From Colius striatus (lineage: Eukaryota > Chordata > Aves > Coliiformes > Coliidae), in contig NC_084767.1 of the NCBI RefSeq assembly GCF_028858725.1, positions 35,133,519 through 35,197,518 on the forward strand: a stretch of 64,000 bases of DNA, in the 5' to 3' direction. Numbering within the stretch: the first letter of the stretch is position 1; each line of letters opens with the position of its first letter. Positions 39,093-53,726 of this stretch are shown in pieces. Under the pieces are notes generated by a model. The model did not search any database and had not been told where the DNA came from. It worked only from the letters and a program-made list of their open reading frames with translations. Both the position numbers and the translations under genes were made by a program.

Positions 39093-42000
39093 CTGCAAGG
39101 AAGAGACAGCAAGCATAAATTAAGGTATTGCAAAATCTTATTTCACTACCAAGAACACTTTTTGGTGAAAGAATTATGTCTCTTCTAGACCCCAGTTAGA
39201 TGACCCAAATGTTTCAGTGTAATATAAAAGCCTCTGAAATGCCTAAGCCCAACATCTGACCTACTTTCCGAATTAATCTAATGCAGAATTTCTGCAGGCT
39301 GAAAACATTGCCTGTAAAACACTGTTAAGAAAGAAAAACACAACTGCCTCTATTTTGAGGTAATCTAATAAAGCCATATTATTACCTTTTGCTTACTGCA
39401 GTTGGATATTGCTAGGACTTGGGTGTACTCCTACAGACACTGCTGAGTCAAAGGCAGAAACATATGGGAGTGGAGCTATTTTTGCTCTCACTCAAGAAAA
39501 TGCAAAGTGTTTGCCAGATGTAGGAAGTTAAAATTTTTTGGGAGTCATACCTTTCAGACTTTCTAGAGACTAAACCCCACTGAGTTGGTGGCAATGTCCA
39601 AATACATGAAGGAAACTGACCATGTGTTCAGATCCATGGGTTAGCAGCGGAAAGGAATGGTTTGTAGCCTGTTATAGCGATTCAGTGTAATGGGTCAACA
39701 CAAACTCTAGCCTCAGAGTTAATTCTATGAGGAAAAAATGCCCACATTTTAAACCCTCTGTTCCTAACCAAGACTATTTTCTCCAGCACAAACCAGTAGG
39801 CATGGTGACTATACCAACCGGGATAGGCAAATGACTTCAGCATGGTACGTTAGGACAGCATACACAGCCACACGTGTTCTATGTGGGGGCTCAGGCTCTG
39901 GGGACAGCCATACCCACACAAAGCTGCCCAGGTCACACGGGGAACTCTCACTCCAGCAGATCACAAGAACCATTCTAGCTGGCTGAAGGGCCATGCACCA
40001 AGGTTGCTATGTGGCTGGGCAGATGCCTTGGTGCATATCCAGTACTCAGCAACTGCGTGGTGACATGATGCATGTGTTCATGGCTGGGGGTGCTCCTGAA
40101 AGGCAGGAAGGTGCCAGGGCTGGCATGCCAACACACACAGCCATTGGTTTGTGCCCAACTCATACCACCATAGCCTTCATGCAAGGACTGCAGGCAAGTG
40201 TTGAGCCAGGTCACAGGTCACTGACCAGAGAAGTCTTCCTCTAGACACCCAAGTCTGGAAAATGTAACAATCCTCCAGTATTCAATGGCATTTTCAAGAA
40301 ATTTGATCCATGTAGCTATTACGTGAGAATGGGCTGCACTGCTGTCCTACCTAATCTCAAAGAGCTGCTATGTACCGGATGCAGAAGTAAATCCTCTGCT
40401 CTCCCCACGAACATGTTCTCAAAAAGCTGCAGTAGCTGATCTCTGAATTGCCATAAACATCTGCCAGGGACAGGAAATCTTGCTTAATAACAAAATTCAA
40501 GGGAATTACATGTAGGTCTCTCTCCTTCACAGCTATTTCTCCCTAATACATAAATTTCTGTTTGCTTTGACCTTGCTCTCTTGGGAAAAGAGCTGCAGCA
40601 TTACATGGTGGTACTTAATTAACATCTGAGTGAAACCGGGGCTGAGATTAACATGAGTGCACTTTCCTCTGGCAAATTATATTCCTTTACCAAGAGATCC
40701 TTTTTAATAATGCACATTTGACTAAACAGTTCTTGGCAAAGCTGATCAACTGGAGGCCACTCTGTGGTTGGATTAAGCCATCGGCAGTGTAACTTCCGCA
40801 GATGTCTCTGACTCATACCTTGTGGAACTGGAACGAGTTTCCTTTTGACTCTGAAAACTACTCTGAACTGACTAAAAATGCAGTAATTAAACCAAGCTTA
40901 CAAGAGGGGTGATCTTACAAGAGAGAAGAAAATAATTAAATTGAATTAATTAGTTATTTGGATTTGCCTAAGCCTCTCAGGGCACTACCTAATGCCAAAT
41001 ACTGTCACTTCATATATTAAAAATATCATAGTAACGTAATACTGGTGTGAACAAGACAAGGAATTATGTTTAAACTGTTATATCAGCTCCATAAGGAATA
41101 TAAAACTTGGGGAAAAGCTAAGGTGCAAATAATACAGTGAATGATAACAGAAGAAATTAGGAAAAACGTAACATGTTTCTTTCACATGGATTTTAACCAT
41201 AGCTGTACAGCTTTTTCTTAGTGGGAAATTAAAATCTCATTCAAATAATCTCCTTTTGCCTGAGTAACGTGCATTCAACCCACCATACACTTCAGATACC
41301 TGAAAGTTTGTATGTTAATACACCAATTTAAAATGTGGTTGCTTCTCTGGACTAAATTAAAGGCACACCAGTGAGAAGCAGTTTACTGGTTTTGCAAGCG
41401 AAATAAACTACTTCCACTCAGTTCACACTGAAGTGTTATTCACACCACCTACATCCTGTGCCTAAGTTAGAGAGTGAGAAAACTGCCCAAAGAGGCAAGC
41501 TGGTGCAGGGCAGCTGGTGGCCTGTAAATCCATGCTACAGCTTCACTCAAAAAAATAATCCTCTGCCTTTTAACAACTCCAACCCCTATACTATCATTTG
41601 AATGGAAGTGTACTACCTCTGGTGTACCAAAAGGCGCAATGACTTTAAAAAGATGTCAATCATTTACAAAATGGTAAGTGATCTGACACTTGTACCACTT
41701 AGAAGACACACAATTCTCCAAACTACAAGATCTAAAAAACCTGTTTGTTCTTTGCAGACTGTGAATAGTTTTAAAATTAGAGAAGAGAGCAGAACACATT
41801 CTGTAGCCATTTACACAATGGAATTACTTCTACCAACCATCAGTATATCCAAGAATGAAATCAGGCTTCAAAATTAGAGATGTAGCTATGATAGCATATC
41901 TTGCCTCTCCAAAATAATTTCAGAATAACAAATGATCTACATCTGTCTGTCTGAACAGACAATAATTCTTTGAAATTCTGAATACAGCAGGATGACACGA

Positions 42001-42509
42001 GCTGCTAAATGTCAAGTTGTTTCACTTGATAATAATGTTTATAATACTAACCCCATCTGATAAGGTGGTATATTTGCTGCACTATTTCTCTCTATTTTCA
42101 GTTTGTTTTCTTTAGAATTAAACTGACCACTACAGACAAGTGTCTAGTGGAAAACATAACAGCAAAACAATCCAGTCAACATAAAAAAAGACAGTAAGTT
42201 ACATGTTTGGAAAAAAAAACCAAACCAACCTTTCAGTGGTATGGTTGTGGTAAAGAAAGCTAGAAATATTTTCATTCATTACACAGTTCACACACATACA
42301 GTTGTTCAGAATGAACATGGCCTAGTGTGATGAGAGGTTAAAAATCTCTATCTCTTTAAAAATACGAAGACAAGTAAATAAAGGAACTATACATTGCACC
42401 TGTTTCAGAACTGTATCAATGGAATCTCCTCTTAGGCCCATGAGTAGACATTATCCCTCTTAAAAAATTTACCCAATAGGTAAAACTATTACACCGTATG
42501 ATTTTATAC
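39093..42509 (-). other. CREB1: CREB1 intron 2
   Basis: A 3417-bp GT-AG intron (donor GTATAA, acceptor TTGCAG). A GC-richer patch at about 39880-40240 contains short mutually overlapping frames but nothing recognisable. Confidence 0.85.
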
Positions 42510-42623
42510 CTGGGCTAACGTTGCAATCTGTGGTTGTGCCTGTACTGTCATCTGTTGGGTTTCTGCCTCTGTAACGGCTGCATCTCCACTCTGCTGGTTC
42601 TCTGCTCCAGATTCCATGGTCAT
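42510..42623 (-). CDS. CREB1: CREB1 coding exon 1 (residues 1-38, start codon)
   Basis: CREB1 is the cAMP/Ca2+-responsive nuclear bZIP activator of CRE-containing genes. This exon holds the initiator. The protein begins MTMESGAENQQSGDAAV and ends QPQIATLAQ, phase 0, donor GTATAA. An in-frame TAA lies immediately before the ATG, so translation cannot start further upstream. A second ATG two codons later (MTM) is the alternative in-frame start. The exon includes eight bases of 5'UTR up to the acceptor GATTGTAG at 42632. Joining the seven coding exons gives 38+49+34+48+61+50+47 residues with shared codons counted once, 327 aa in all. Confidence 0.97.
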
Positions 42624-42631
42624 TTAGTTAC
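42624..42631 (-). other. CREB1: CREB1 5'UTR piece in exon 2
   Basis: Eight bases, GTAACTAA in the CREB1 sense, lie between the splice acceptor and the ATG. Joined to the non-coding first exon they form ACCGGTAACTAAATG, which matches the vertebrate CREB1 leader as I remember it. Confidence 0.9.
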
Positions 42632-43021
42632 CTACAATCACAATATTTGTCGTAAGTCTGGGTTGGTATGCAAATCCATTATTCTTGGTGGATCTGGTTG
42701 CGATCACTGCAGCTGAAGTCCCATTACTACATACTCTTTCCATTTGCTTATGAAAATGTTGCCAAAGTATTAGCATTCAGGCAATATTTTTTCATGCCAG
42801 GTGTCTGCCTCAGGCTGATTTTTCTGTGTGTAATGTTTCTGAAAAACAGGTTCAGTCTCCTACAATAATGAGATGAGAAAAACTGCATTTTGCTCATCTT
42901 AAAAAAATTGCTTGAGGAATTGTGATATGATGATCCCGTACCTCTGCAAAGTGGAGTAACAACTGTCAGTCTGTCAGGAAGGGTACTCCCTCTGAGACAA
43001 TGTGACAATGTGCCCTGCTGC

Positions 43022-43069
43022 AGCCCTCCCTCTCCCTCCAGCTGTAGCCCTCCCTCTCCCTCCAACTGC
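43022..43069. repeat. 24-bp tandem duplication, pyrimidine-rich
   Basis: Two copies of a 24-bp unit built around CCCTCCCTCTCCCTCCA, differing by one base. It explains the repeated GGLQLEGE in an antisense chance frame. Confidence 0.9.
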
Positions 43070-46000
43070 AGGTAACCAACAGCAATTGCTTCTGCATTGG
43101 GCACTCAGTTTTCAGTCTTCTTCTGTCTGAACTAAATATGTAACATCTCCATGCAAATTCTTTCCACAACCAGGATGTGTATGGCCCTGTGTAACAGCAA
43201 CTCAGTCTTTTCTACTCAGCAGTGTTAAAGCCCATACATATAATGATGAAAGTAATTTCTATGTGAATCTTACTGCAAAGAAATATTTTTATATTTAGCA
43301 GCACATAGCAGTTTATCATGACCTAAGGTCTGTATTATACATAGCTCCTAATACACTTGTATTTCTAAACAATAGCCAAGGAAGCCTAGGTCACCAGAAC
43401 ACACACTCCATAAATTATAAAGAGGTCGCATAACTACCAAAACGATGCATGTCGGCAGAGTGCAATGAATGTTCAATTCTGCACTGATCTGTGAAAATTA
43501 CTCTTCAGTTCTTCTGCAAAAATAGATACGAAAATATTTAATATTTTAAAAATAACTTTAAAAAATAAGGAAATGCTCCTAATGATGAAACAGTAATACC
43601 ACTGTATTATATACATAACTCCAAGTAACAAATATTAAAAATGGATATTACTTCCATAGCCACAACACTAATTCTGTGTCCTGCCCTGTCCTGCCTCAGG
43701 CCCCTGGTTACTCCGAGGCAGCACACCTATCTTCAGTGCTGCAGCAAAACAACCAGAAAAGCATTTCTGTTTTGGGAAAGGGCCCAGAGCCAAAGGATGC
43801 TCAGACCTGAAGAAAGGCGGAAAGAAGAGGAAATGCCCTTCTCCCTGCTCAATTTTACTGCTCCATCCCCCACCAGGAAAAGACTTAAAAGAGTCAATAC
43901 AGGGATGACATTAAAAAAATTTCATTTGGAACACAAAGACAGGGAAACTGTTATTTCAATGCAAACTACACTTCAGTGTTATAGAAGAGAGAAGGAATGC
44001 TCTTCGGAGATGTGCTGCCTACAGCAATAGAGTCACACTTCAGCCCTGAGTATAATATGAAAAGTCTGCCTTACAGTAACGGATTGCTAATCAACACAGA
44101 TAAAACAGCACTTCAAAGTAGCAGCTGCATCTCACATGAAACGAAAGCAACTAAAAAATCTGTATATATAGTATTAAAGTGACTGTTCAAATAATCATGT
44201 GTGTATGTGTGTGTATGAACACTGCAATGTTTTAAGCAACAAATATTTAGTTCCGACATCAGTTTAGAAACTAGTAGGAAATGAAAAGAAGGGAAAGAAC
44301 CTCATTCTCCTTAAAAAAAAAGAAAGAAAACATAAAAATGTTTGGAAAAAACAAATTAAATTCTAAGCTCCTCTAATTTTGTTATGCCTCTCCCTGTTGC
44401 CATGATTTTCATCCCACATAAACCAGGTATTAGTCTGACAAATGCTCCCATGTAAACAATACTCGTTTACCAATAGTGCAGGAAGATAAAAACTCATGAG
44501 TCAGGATTTAAATCAATCTCTAATCCTTAAAAATTTTTAAAAAAAAGATTTTCATGAGGGACGGAGATGATGTCACATGTAATTCTTGCATGTTCCAACA
44601 GCCTTTTGAGATATCAACTGTTCTCCAGTATTTTAAAGACAGGATGCTGAACTAGGTGTTCTACAGATAATGGTAACTCCTGTAACCTCTGTTATTTAAA
44701 GTCAGCATCAATGCTGTGTACTCAAGAGCATAAGCTGAGTTACCCCTCCCGTCTGCTTACAGAGCAGGAAGAGACAATTCTGTCTTCCCACAGCTTTCAT
44801 ATAATTTTCTTCACTCTTTAGTACCCATCTATTGATTCATCTGTGGTCTCCCTGGGGTATCTTGCTTTCTTCTCTTTCTATCTGAAACCCTCCCATAAAC
44901 TCCAGCATCTCTCTCAAATGTTTACCTCTGCCCTTTGGTTTCTCCTTTCTCACATGAGCCATAGAGCTTTCCTGCTCTGCAGACAAGGCTGCTTTTTGCC
45001 TCCCAGGATGGTCTAGATAAAAAAGGTGGAGGTCCTTTCCCAAGCACCATTAAATCCAAGAATCAAAACACCTCACTGTGGCTGTAACAGCAGATGAAAA
45101 CTTTCCATCCACTTTATAAAGCCATAGATCCACCATGCAAGCACTGAAAATGTCATTAAACACTACTCTTGTATGCTATTATTTGTTTTCACTATTTCAG
45201 TGCAATTATCGAGGACACTCATATGACATCAGTAAACATTTCCACTGTTACCTTTCAGCTGTGGCTCAACAGCTGGTTTACGAACTTCATTCAATGTCTG
45301 CCAGACTGAAAATGTTCAGAGAAAAACAATCTTACAGTTAACACATGGGACATCAAATAGCCAGCAATAAATCCTCAACAAGACAAGATAGGCCCATAAT
45401 TATGTCTCTCTGTCAGTAATGACTACACTGGATTGACACAGGAATTGCAATTTACACCATAGCTTTTCTGTCATCTCACACTGGCACTGTCTCTGCTGCT
45501 GCTCTCTGGATATATCCTTCTCCAGCCCTCTCCTTGAGGTGACAAGACTGTATGCCATACTGTGAACACAAACTACATTTGCTGCTTCATCCTAAATCTA
45601 CCTTTTGCCACTTCTCTAGATGGGTTCACCATATAACCACTCAATGATCACAGCAGCTTCTGGGTTGGGAGTGGTACAAGAGCTGGTCAAATTGAAGGGA
45701 ACTGGAAGTATAAGAATGGCTTCCACAACCACGTTCACTGAAAGTGCCATAACTGGAAATGCCGTAACTGGAGAAGTACCTTCAGATTATCTGCATTCAC
45801 ACTGAGCAATTTTCCAGGCAAAATGAAGAATAAAAAGCCCGGAAAATTATTCTTGCTGCTGAAGTAAAGATCTTGAACTTAGAAGAAAAACGGAATCTCA
45901 ATGTAAAAGATCTTACACAAAGCAGAAACAGACCACTAATTAAATGTTACACCTGTAGTTCTACTTCTGTCTCCATCAATACGATACCTGGGAGAGCTGT

Positions 46001-47240
46001 CTGAAAGCTCTTCGCTGACTGAATACATACTGTAATAGTGAAGGCAAGAGAAGTGAACAACATAATAATTTTATACAGATCACAGAAGAAATGCAACCAG
46101 GAGCTTTGATTATATGTAACAAATGTTTCTGGCTCAGGACTTTCCCAACAAAGTTAGTGCAGCTGCAGTTGCAGTTCCACGGTCACTGAAAATTTCTTGT
46201 ACTTAACAGATTTAGACATGTAAACGATGAAAATGTTGGAACAAATTACTTGCATTGCATGCCCAATCTCCCTTTCACTAAAGAAAAAGCAGTGGCAGAT
46301 TTTAAAACAAAGGCAGAATAGCAAAAAACTAAACTCACATCTACAGTGGCAAACATCCAAATCAGGGATCACCTCTAGCTTTTGTGTCCTGTTAGCATAA
46401 CACAAGAAACCTGACATTTACCAGGCAGATGGTGAATTAGTACACAGGTAAGCTTCACGAGTGAAAGTTGCTTAAACACTCTTTACTGATGGATGTTCCT
46501 GATTTGACTCCACACTCTTGGCATTGTACTAGTGTCTAGTGTTTCTGCCTTCAGGTTTTTTAAAAAGACAGTAATTAATTGCATTTTTTCTTTTATCACA
46601 GATTTTATGAACAAATAAAAGAGCATCCAACAAGCACTTGAATTAAATGATGTGCATGTACCAAGATTATACTGCCTTTTCTTGCTCAATATAGAATCAA
46701 GGGACATAACTGAATTACAACCTTTCCCTTTAAGACTGAATTTGTCTTAAAAGTAAGGGTGAACCCTCCTGCACAACTTAAAAAAAACCCAAAAGACATA
46801 CTTTAATTCTATTGATAATGTATGTATTTTAGAAGCTCCAACATTTTCAAAATCTTATTTAATAGTTGGGTTAGGTCTTATGTGAATACACCCGTTCTAC
46901 TAGGAGTGCAGTAGAAGAGTCTGAGGAGAAAGATCAGACAAAGCATTTCCTTAGGCATTAACAACAAAAAAGAAACAAAAGCTTTTCCACTGTCTTACTC
47001 CATTGCCATTCAGAAATTCCCCCCAAAAACTGACACTTCACTGAGATAAAATGTCAAAACAAATCCCTGAAAGGTTATAGAGTAACTTATTATTATTGAA
47101 TAAAATAATCCAAGAACACGTTCTATTTATAAACACTCTGTCACTGAATGTACTTACCTATTAAAGATCTAATTCACATTATTAATGTCTGTGATCCTTA
47201 GTGTGGGACAGAATTGTGAGAACTACTTATAAACACCCTC

Positions 47241-47429
47241 AGTGAATGTGGAGCACTGGAACAGGCTGCCCAGATAGGTTGCTGAGTCTCCTTCTCTGGA
47301 GACACTCGAAATCCACCTGGACAAGTTCCTGTGTGACCTACTCTAGGTGACCGTGCTCTGGTAGGGGTGTTGGACTAGATGATCTTTCGAGGTCCCTTCC
47401 AGCCCTTTTGATATTCTGTGATTCTGTAG
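47241..47429 (+). mobile_element. CR1 3' fragment, sense orientation, in CREB1 intron 1
   Basis: About 190 bp with the CR1 3' region: GGAACAGGCTGCCCAG, then GTTGGACTAGATGATCTTT and a tail with repeated ATTCTGTG. The insertion is opposite to CREB1. It is strongly 5'-truncated and has no coding capacity. Confidence 0.93.
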
Positions 47430-50400
47430 TAACTTGTCTTCCCCCAGAAAAAAAAATAGGGAAAAGAGACATTTTTATGGATTTTCTGGGCAGTATATAC
47501 GACTTATTCACAAAGATTGAATAAGAATTTGCTTCTGAGAATTTAGCACATTTTCTTATACATTAGTTCTTATACATTTCCTGCAATTATCATATTAATG
47601 CAGTTCATTTATATGCAAACTGATCACACTTTACTACAGCTTACCATCTTTTCTCTGACGTTCTTTAGTACATAAAAAGTAGCTAATTTTCAAACTATGG
47701 TGAATCTATGGTGATTTCTTGCAATTCTTACTAACTGTAGAAAGCAGCTTTACTTTCATAAAAATGAAGCCATGTGAAATTGTCAAAATACACACCTCTT
47801 GTGTCCATGGGTTTGCTGAAAGTAACCTGGCTCACTTTGCCATGCTTAGCTACTGGTTACTTAAGAAAAATTATCACAGCGATGTTATCTGAAGAGTATC
47901 ATTTACATAAAGATACCTACCACAACATAAAATATGGGCATCAATTTTTTTTTTTTTTTTTTGTGAGAGCATGTGGGAGCTAATGGTCCCACTGAACACA
48001 TCACAACCTCCAGGAACAGGCTCTTTGCAAGTGGTACAGGTCTAGCAAATTAATAATCAGCATAGCCACTCATGACAAGGTTTAATTTCTGGCCCTAGTC
48101 AAATGCTTCTTTTAGCTTTGACTGAAACAACAGTGGGTGGAGAACTGAGACTCCATGAGTGATGCTGACCTCTCAGCACAACTGACTGCAGTGACATGAC
48201 ATCAGCCACCTCTCATATTTCCACTTCTAACTTCAGCGCTAAACTGTGACTACACAGTAGTCTGATGTCAGCTTTTAATAAAAAAAGGAAGATAACATTA
48301 TGTCTGTATGAAGACTAACGAGGCATCTTTGTGTGTGTGTGTGTCTTCAAAAGGCAGCCCCTGTGATGCTATCAAATGCTGCAGTTTATTATTCTGCAAA
48401 CATGGAGGTGGGGACCGGATGTGCTCAGCTCTTGGGGAAAGCTTGCTGGATGTGAAGGATCTAAAAGCCATGTGGTGTATTAATACAGCCTGAACCAAAA
48501 TAATCTTAGTAAAGCAACAGGTATAACAAACTTCTGCTGCTAACTGCTGCTAACAAGGCCTCATACCCAAATTAGTACACCCTACCTCTCAGGGTTGTTG
48601 GCTTGGGCTCAGGGGTACGCTAAAGCAGCTTGCATGATCCATGTGCAAGGAGGTGGGTTGTACCTGGCTGGAACACCCAGCAACTTGAAACAGTGTTCTG
48701 GTACCACCCAGATATACCAAATAAAGAATTGATCCTCTCTGCTGGTCAACAAGCAGAACATTTTGGGACACTTCCTCTCATAGCAAACACTGGCAGGTGA
48801 AGATGTTCCAGCAGAAGAGCAAAAACACTCCAAAGTGCCAGAAAGGAGAGTTCACTCTGCAAGTGGACAGAGACTTCTTCCCCAGGGACAGGGAGAAAAT
48901 GGAAGGCAATGTTAGAAAAACTATGTCTCTATTGACAATGAAAGGAGTACTGGGAGCAGAAAATGATGACAAATTAGCATGGTTAATCTCTATCTATGAA
49001 GCTGCATGTGTTCCTTCTTTCCACTGAGTAGACCTGTCAGGACTCAAGATTTGAATTTGGCTTGACAAGCATTCAGATGGATCATATTTATTCTTCTCCA
49101 TATGCATTTCTGTGTCTTGTGGCCTTGTATTACCTTCATTCTGGCAGACTAAGAAAAATGCTAAGATGCTAAATGCTGCATGAAATATTTGACAATGTTT
49201 TGACCTGTTGAAAGGATCTGTGTCCAGGTGCCAAATGACCCTTACACATCCCAGGTCAGAGGCATCAGCTGGACGAACTGCTGCAATCCCAAACCTGTGG
49301 CAGTGTGCAACTCTTTAAGAAGAGACTCTACAAACGTTTGTGTTAGTTATCCCTGAGGTGGGGAAACTACTCAAACTTGTTCTCAGCAAACAACTACAGG
49401 AGCGATGACTGTCTGCTCAACATCGCTACTCTGGTCCTAGAGAGGGAAGTAGGACTACGATGTTATGATGAGAGTAATAACAACTGCCTCCTGCACAGGC
49501 TTTGCTCTATACATGTGGTACAGAGATTCACAGTCTTGACCACTGTGTCCATTACAAATGCTTAAGTGAACAAAGTTAAAGCTACTTTTGAATTTATATA
49601 GATCACCCATCTCTCTCTTGGTGCTCACAGGTCATCAGGAAAAACTTACTAAAACATAAAAATAAAAACCAAATTAGATGTCTGAATTTTGTCCTCTGTT
49701 TTGTGTATTTTTTTTTTTTTAAAGTCTGTGGTTTGAATACTGTAGGTCACCTCAGCACAATCCTGCAGACTGAAAAGGATCAGATATTGGAATCCCAAAG
49801 TGATACAGATCACATTTGTTTTTATATCATTCTTCAGTCTCATAGAACTATGAAATCAGTTAAGAAATTCAGGGTAAGCATGGTGTTTTACATGGTATTT
49901 GTGTCTGTGCTGAGATTTTATCTGTTGGGTGAGAAGAGACAGCTTCATTTTTAATCCACTTCTCAATGTCAGTGGCTAAAGACTTCCTGTATTTATGCTG
50001 CAAGCTTTGTAGGCATAAATATTAAAACAAACACTGCTAATTTTATTTGGTGTTTGGAACATATGTGGTATTTCTAGATCTCAAACCATAGTATCAGAGG
50101 ATGAAGCTACGTAACTTGGTAAACATTGAGAAGTCTTGCTTAAAAAGCCCATACTGCTAATGTGTTCAATAAGAAAACACAACCAAATGGATGTATCAAC
50201 CCAATGCTTTCATTGTTTTATTAATAGATTATCTTTAACTGGTCTTCTGAAAGTAAGACAGACTGAATTCTTTATACAAAGCTGACAGTTACCAGATGTA
50301 AAGTCGAAGGTCTGAAACAAATTAAAAATAACCTGCACCAGCAACATACTTATTGTTACAATTTAATAGCTTTGTTTCTTTCTTAACAGGTAGTAGAGAT

Positions 50401-53400
50401 TATTTTTTTGCTTCATTGCTTTCACATAAGTAAAAAACTTCAAATTCTTTCTGCAGCTGGAGCACTACAGTAGAGTATGTCCAGGTACGCGCAAGAAAAA
50501 TAGCACTTCCTTACAAACCTTACCCTTGTCCAACTTCTGAATGCATCCTATCCACAAAATTTATTGCAACATTAAAATGAAAAGAGTTGCAGCTTAAGCC
50601 ACAGCTCAGACTAGGAAATGTTTAAATCCTGACATTGCTCTGGTTTTACTAGTTACATTGAAATTACCATTGCTTGGTCAATTAGCACTAGTCTTGAAGC
50701 ATCAGCAGACACATTATCTTGCTTAATGTACTAAAATTAAACCTATAGCCCATCCGCTCCCTAAAAACCAACGGAAATGAAACAGCAACCATTTTTTTTC
50801 TGTAAAAGAATTTTGACTGATGTTATCAACTGAGTGGATTCTGGTTTATTTTTCAAGTTATTTTGATATTTGCCTAGATGCTGTAGGAGAGCTTTTTACA
50901 TGTGAAAGATCTCTCATCTGCTTGTCAGGCAGGCTTACTCTGCAATAGTATCACCTCCAGAACAAAGAATAATTTATCTTAACTTGAGTTTATGACCTGC
51001 ATTACCTGTGAGCAAAACAGCTCTCTACAAGGAACAGAGATGTGATTTGATGGCAATGCTGAAGGTCAGAACAGTGACCCCAAGTAAGCAATGGGAGCTA
51101 TTGATGAACCCGAAAGGGTCAGAGGAAGAAACAGAATCCGTGTTTCACATCAGTGTGTTGCACACAAAATAAAATCTCCATTTTCCTTTCTGCAACTACA
51201 CTCTTACAAGCATTTCTACTGGCAGCACTGCCAGCTCAGGCTCTGTTTTCCTCCAGATTCTTTTTTATTTGCACTTTCACCAATCTGCACTACACACAGA
51301 CCAGAACAGGCAACTTATTTTTATCCTGGGACAGTTCTCCCATCCAGTTCACATCACTGCCTCGTGGACAGCTGTACCAGCGCTACTGGCACAAGAGCGG
51401 GAACAGGGCAAGTGGAGAAGAGTCTACGCTGCTGCAGGCAGGCCTGCCAATAAAAGCAAAGTAGATCAAACTATGGGTATAGATGCCATAAGACTGCAGG
51501 AAGTCAACAAAACAAAGATGCTGAAGAAATGTTTTTTACTCACAACTCTGGAAGGCTGGAAACAGGATGATTATTTTTTAGTCAACATTAGCTTTCTGAG
51601 GATGGGCAGAGATGCAATTTTCAAACAGCTCCATTGCTGACAAAGCAGTTGTTTGCTGCAGGTAACAAACTTCTTCCTCTACCCAGCCCAGGATGTTATG
51701 CACTGGTTACGCTCTCCATATTAACCTTATGCTACAACTTTCTTGCTTGTAGTTTCAGCCACAGTTATTATTTTAAAACCAGGAAGATAGGCCAAGGCAT
51801 CTATCAGTTTGTAGCAAGACTGAAACTAAAGCAAGCTCCCTTGCCTATGCCTTGGGCCAAGTGACAGGATTTACACCGAGGTGTTGGCTCCCTTTCTGGA
51901 GCTCCACCTTTCAACTTTGCTTTGGTTAGAAAAATGTTTTATATATTTCTCCCCATCTGACTGCACTCCTCATAAAGAGACCAAAGACTTACATTGATAC
52001 AACTGCTTGAGAGGACTGAAACTTGCCTCTGATATGGAATAGCTAGTTCAACAAACCACAGAGGTGTTACTAGGCTGTCAAAAGAGGGAAACTTTCATTT
52101 CCCCCCCTCCTTCAATTGAGACACTCATGGTCCAGCATTCTTAGCTAAAAAGATGAATTGATGTGGCTCTGATCACCACAGGCAGAGCCTGACACCTTCT
52201 CTCACTGTGCTGTACTTCCCCAAGATGGGTCTGTTCACTCAGCTCTCTACTGCTGAATTGAAAGTTGTGTCCCCTTCCCCTACAATCTCCCTGTAAGTCT
52301 GCATCACTGTTCATGCTAACAGCATCTCAGTCACCAAAGATTCAGTTCCCTCCTTCAGAAGAAAACTAACCTAACAAAAAAAGCTCAGTTTTCTCCTGGG
52401 TTAGTGATTTGAACTGGATCATTAGTTTTCAACACTCCAGTCAACATAAGAGATGGCTGAACACCAACACAACCAGGAGCAGAAGAGAAGGAAGGAGTAA
52501 GAGACAGATGTCTCTGGAGAGCTACATGCTCAGATGAAACCTCAGCAACCCATTTCTGTTAGTATTATGCTGTTGCATTAGTACACAGTGCCCATTTTCA
52601 TGTCTTCTCTCCCTTGGTATCTCCCAGAATTTTTCTATCAGCAGAAAAGAGAAAAATTTTGTTGAGTTTCATGAAGAGGGGCAGGGGTCCTACTGCTATG
52701 GTAATGTTCTAGGATATTTTCCAAGACAAAGCTTTCTACAATCTACGAAGGCATAACTTCACAAACCCTGCTCATATTGCACGTCGCTTGGAGGAATGGA
52801 CAGGCACCAGAAGAGTTTGAGGTCAGGCCAGCTACACAGAACCAGGGGAAGAGGCATCAGAAAAAGTCAAGAAAAGAATGCTTCCCATCCTTTACTCCAT
52901 GAGGTATAAAAGAGAAACTAGATGAGATTTTACATTTAAGCCCTAGGAAAGGTGCAAAGGAAAGTCAAATCTAATTGATATTGGAATAGCAGTAGAGAAT
53001 GAGAGAAGATTTAGGGTGGGATCTGTAAGAAAAATGCATGTAATACTGGAGCCAAAACAACACAGAATATTGCCGAGTTTCTGGAGAGATGATTAAGAAG
53101 ATTGTGGCAGAAAGCTGCCACAGGAGGTTAGAAGTTAAAATAAAACAGGTGAGAACTGGACTGAGGAAGTGAACATAACAGTTTAAAAAAAAAACCCACA
53201 CAAAAATTATCTAAGCCATATAAATAAGTATCACAACAAACAGAATGTATACATGACATTAACATCTAGGAATATATATATGTATATCATATATATATAC
53301 ACATGATATTAACATCTTATGTTCATTTGCTCATATTTAGTACATGTAAAAACTTAAATTTGGGTAAATGATCCACTGCTGCAACAAGAACAACAGGATC

Positions 53401-53465
53401 TATGCCATCCAGTTTAGTTATAAACACAGCAATAGCTTAGACATTTTTACTTAGGCTGCACTTTT

Positions 53466-53726
53466 TCACTTAGCAGCACTGCTTTTTGAGCTGCCCTTAT
53501 CTTCCTGCTCATTCCACTCCTCTTGATTATGCTGCCGGCTGTGCAGCCCTGCAGCAACCAGGAAAAGGAATGGTCCACGTGGACAATAATCAAGCTCCCA
53601 ACCCCTCATATCCTGATGGATCATCTCCTCAGTCAGGTCGACCATGCAGTAGCCCAAACACTTCTGCCAGCACAACGGAGAAGATATGAACAAATTGCCA
53701 GGCATGAAGGATGCTTCAGCCAACAT
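53466..53726 (-). other. Isolated 86-codon frame in CREB1 intron 1, function unknown
   Basis: A minus-strand open frame beginning MLAEASFMPGNLF, with CLGYCMVDLTEEM and a charged Glu/Lys-rich tail. The local sequence is somewhat richer in GC than its surroundings. I do not recognise a family. It could be a fossil piece of a mobile element or chance. No splice sites or poly(A) signal were tied to it. Confidence 0.15.

Noticed and set aside
51091..51640. Three overlapping plus-strand frames of 103-123 codons in CREB1 intron 1
   Set aside because: All three frames are open together and none resembles a known protein. No splice or promoter context.
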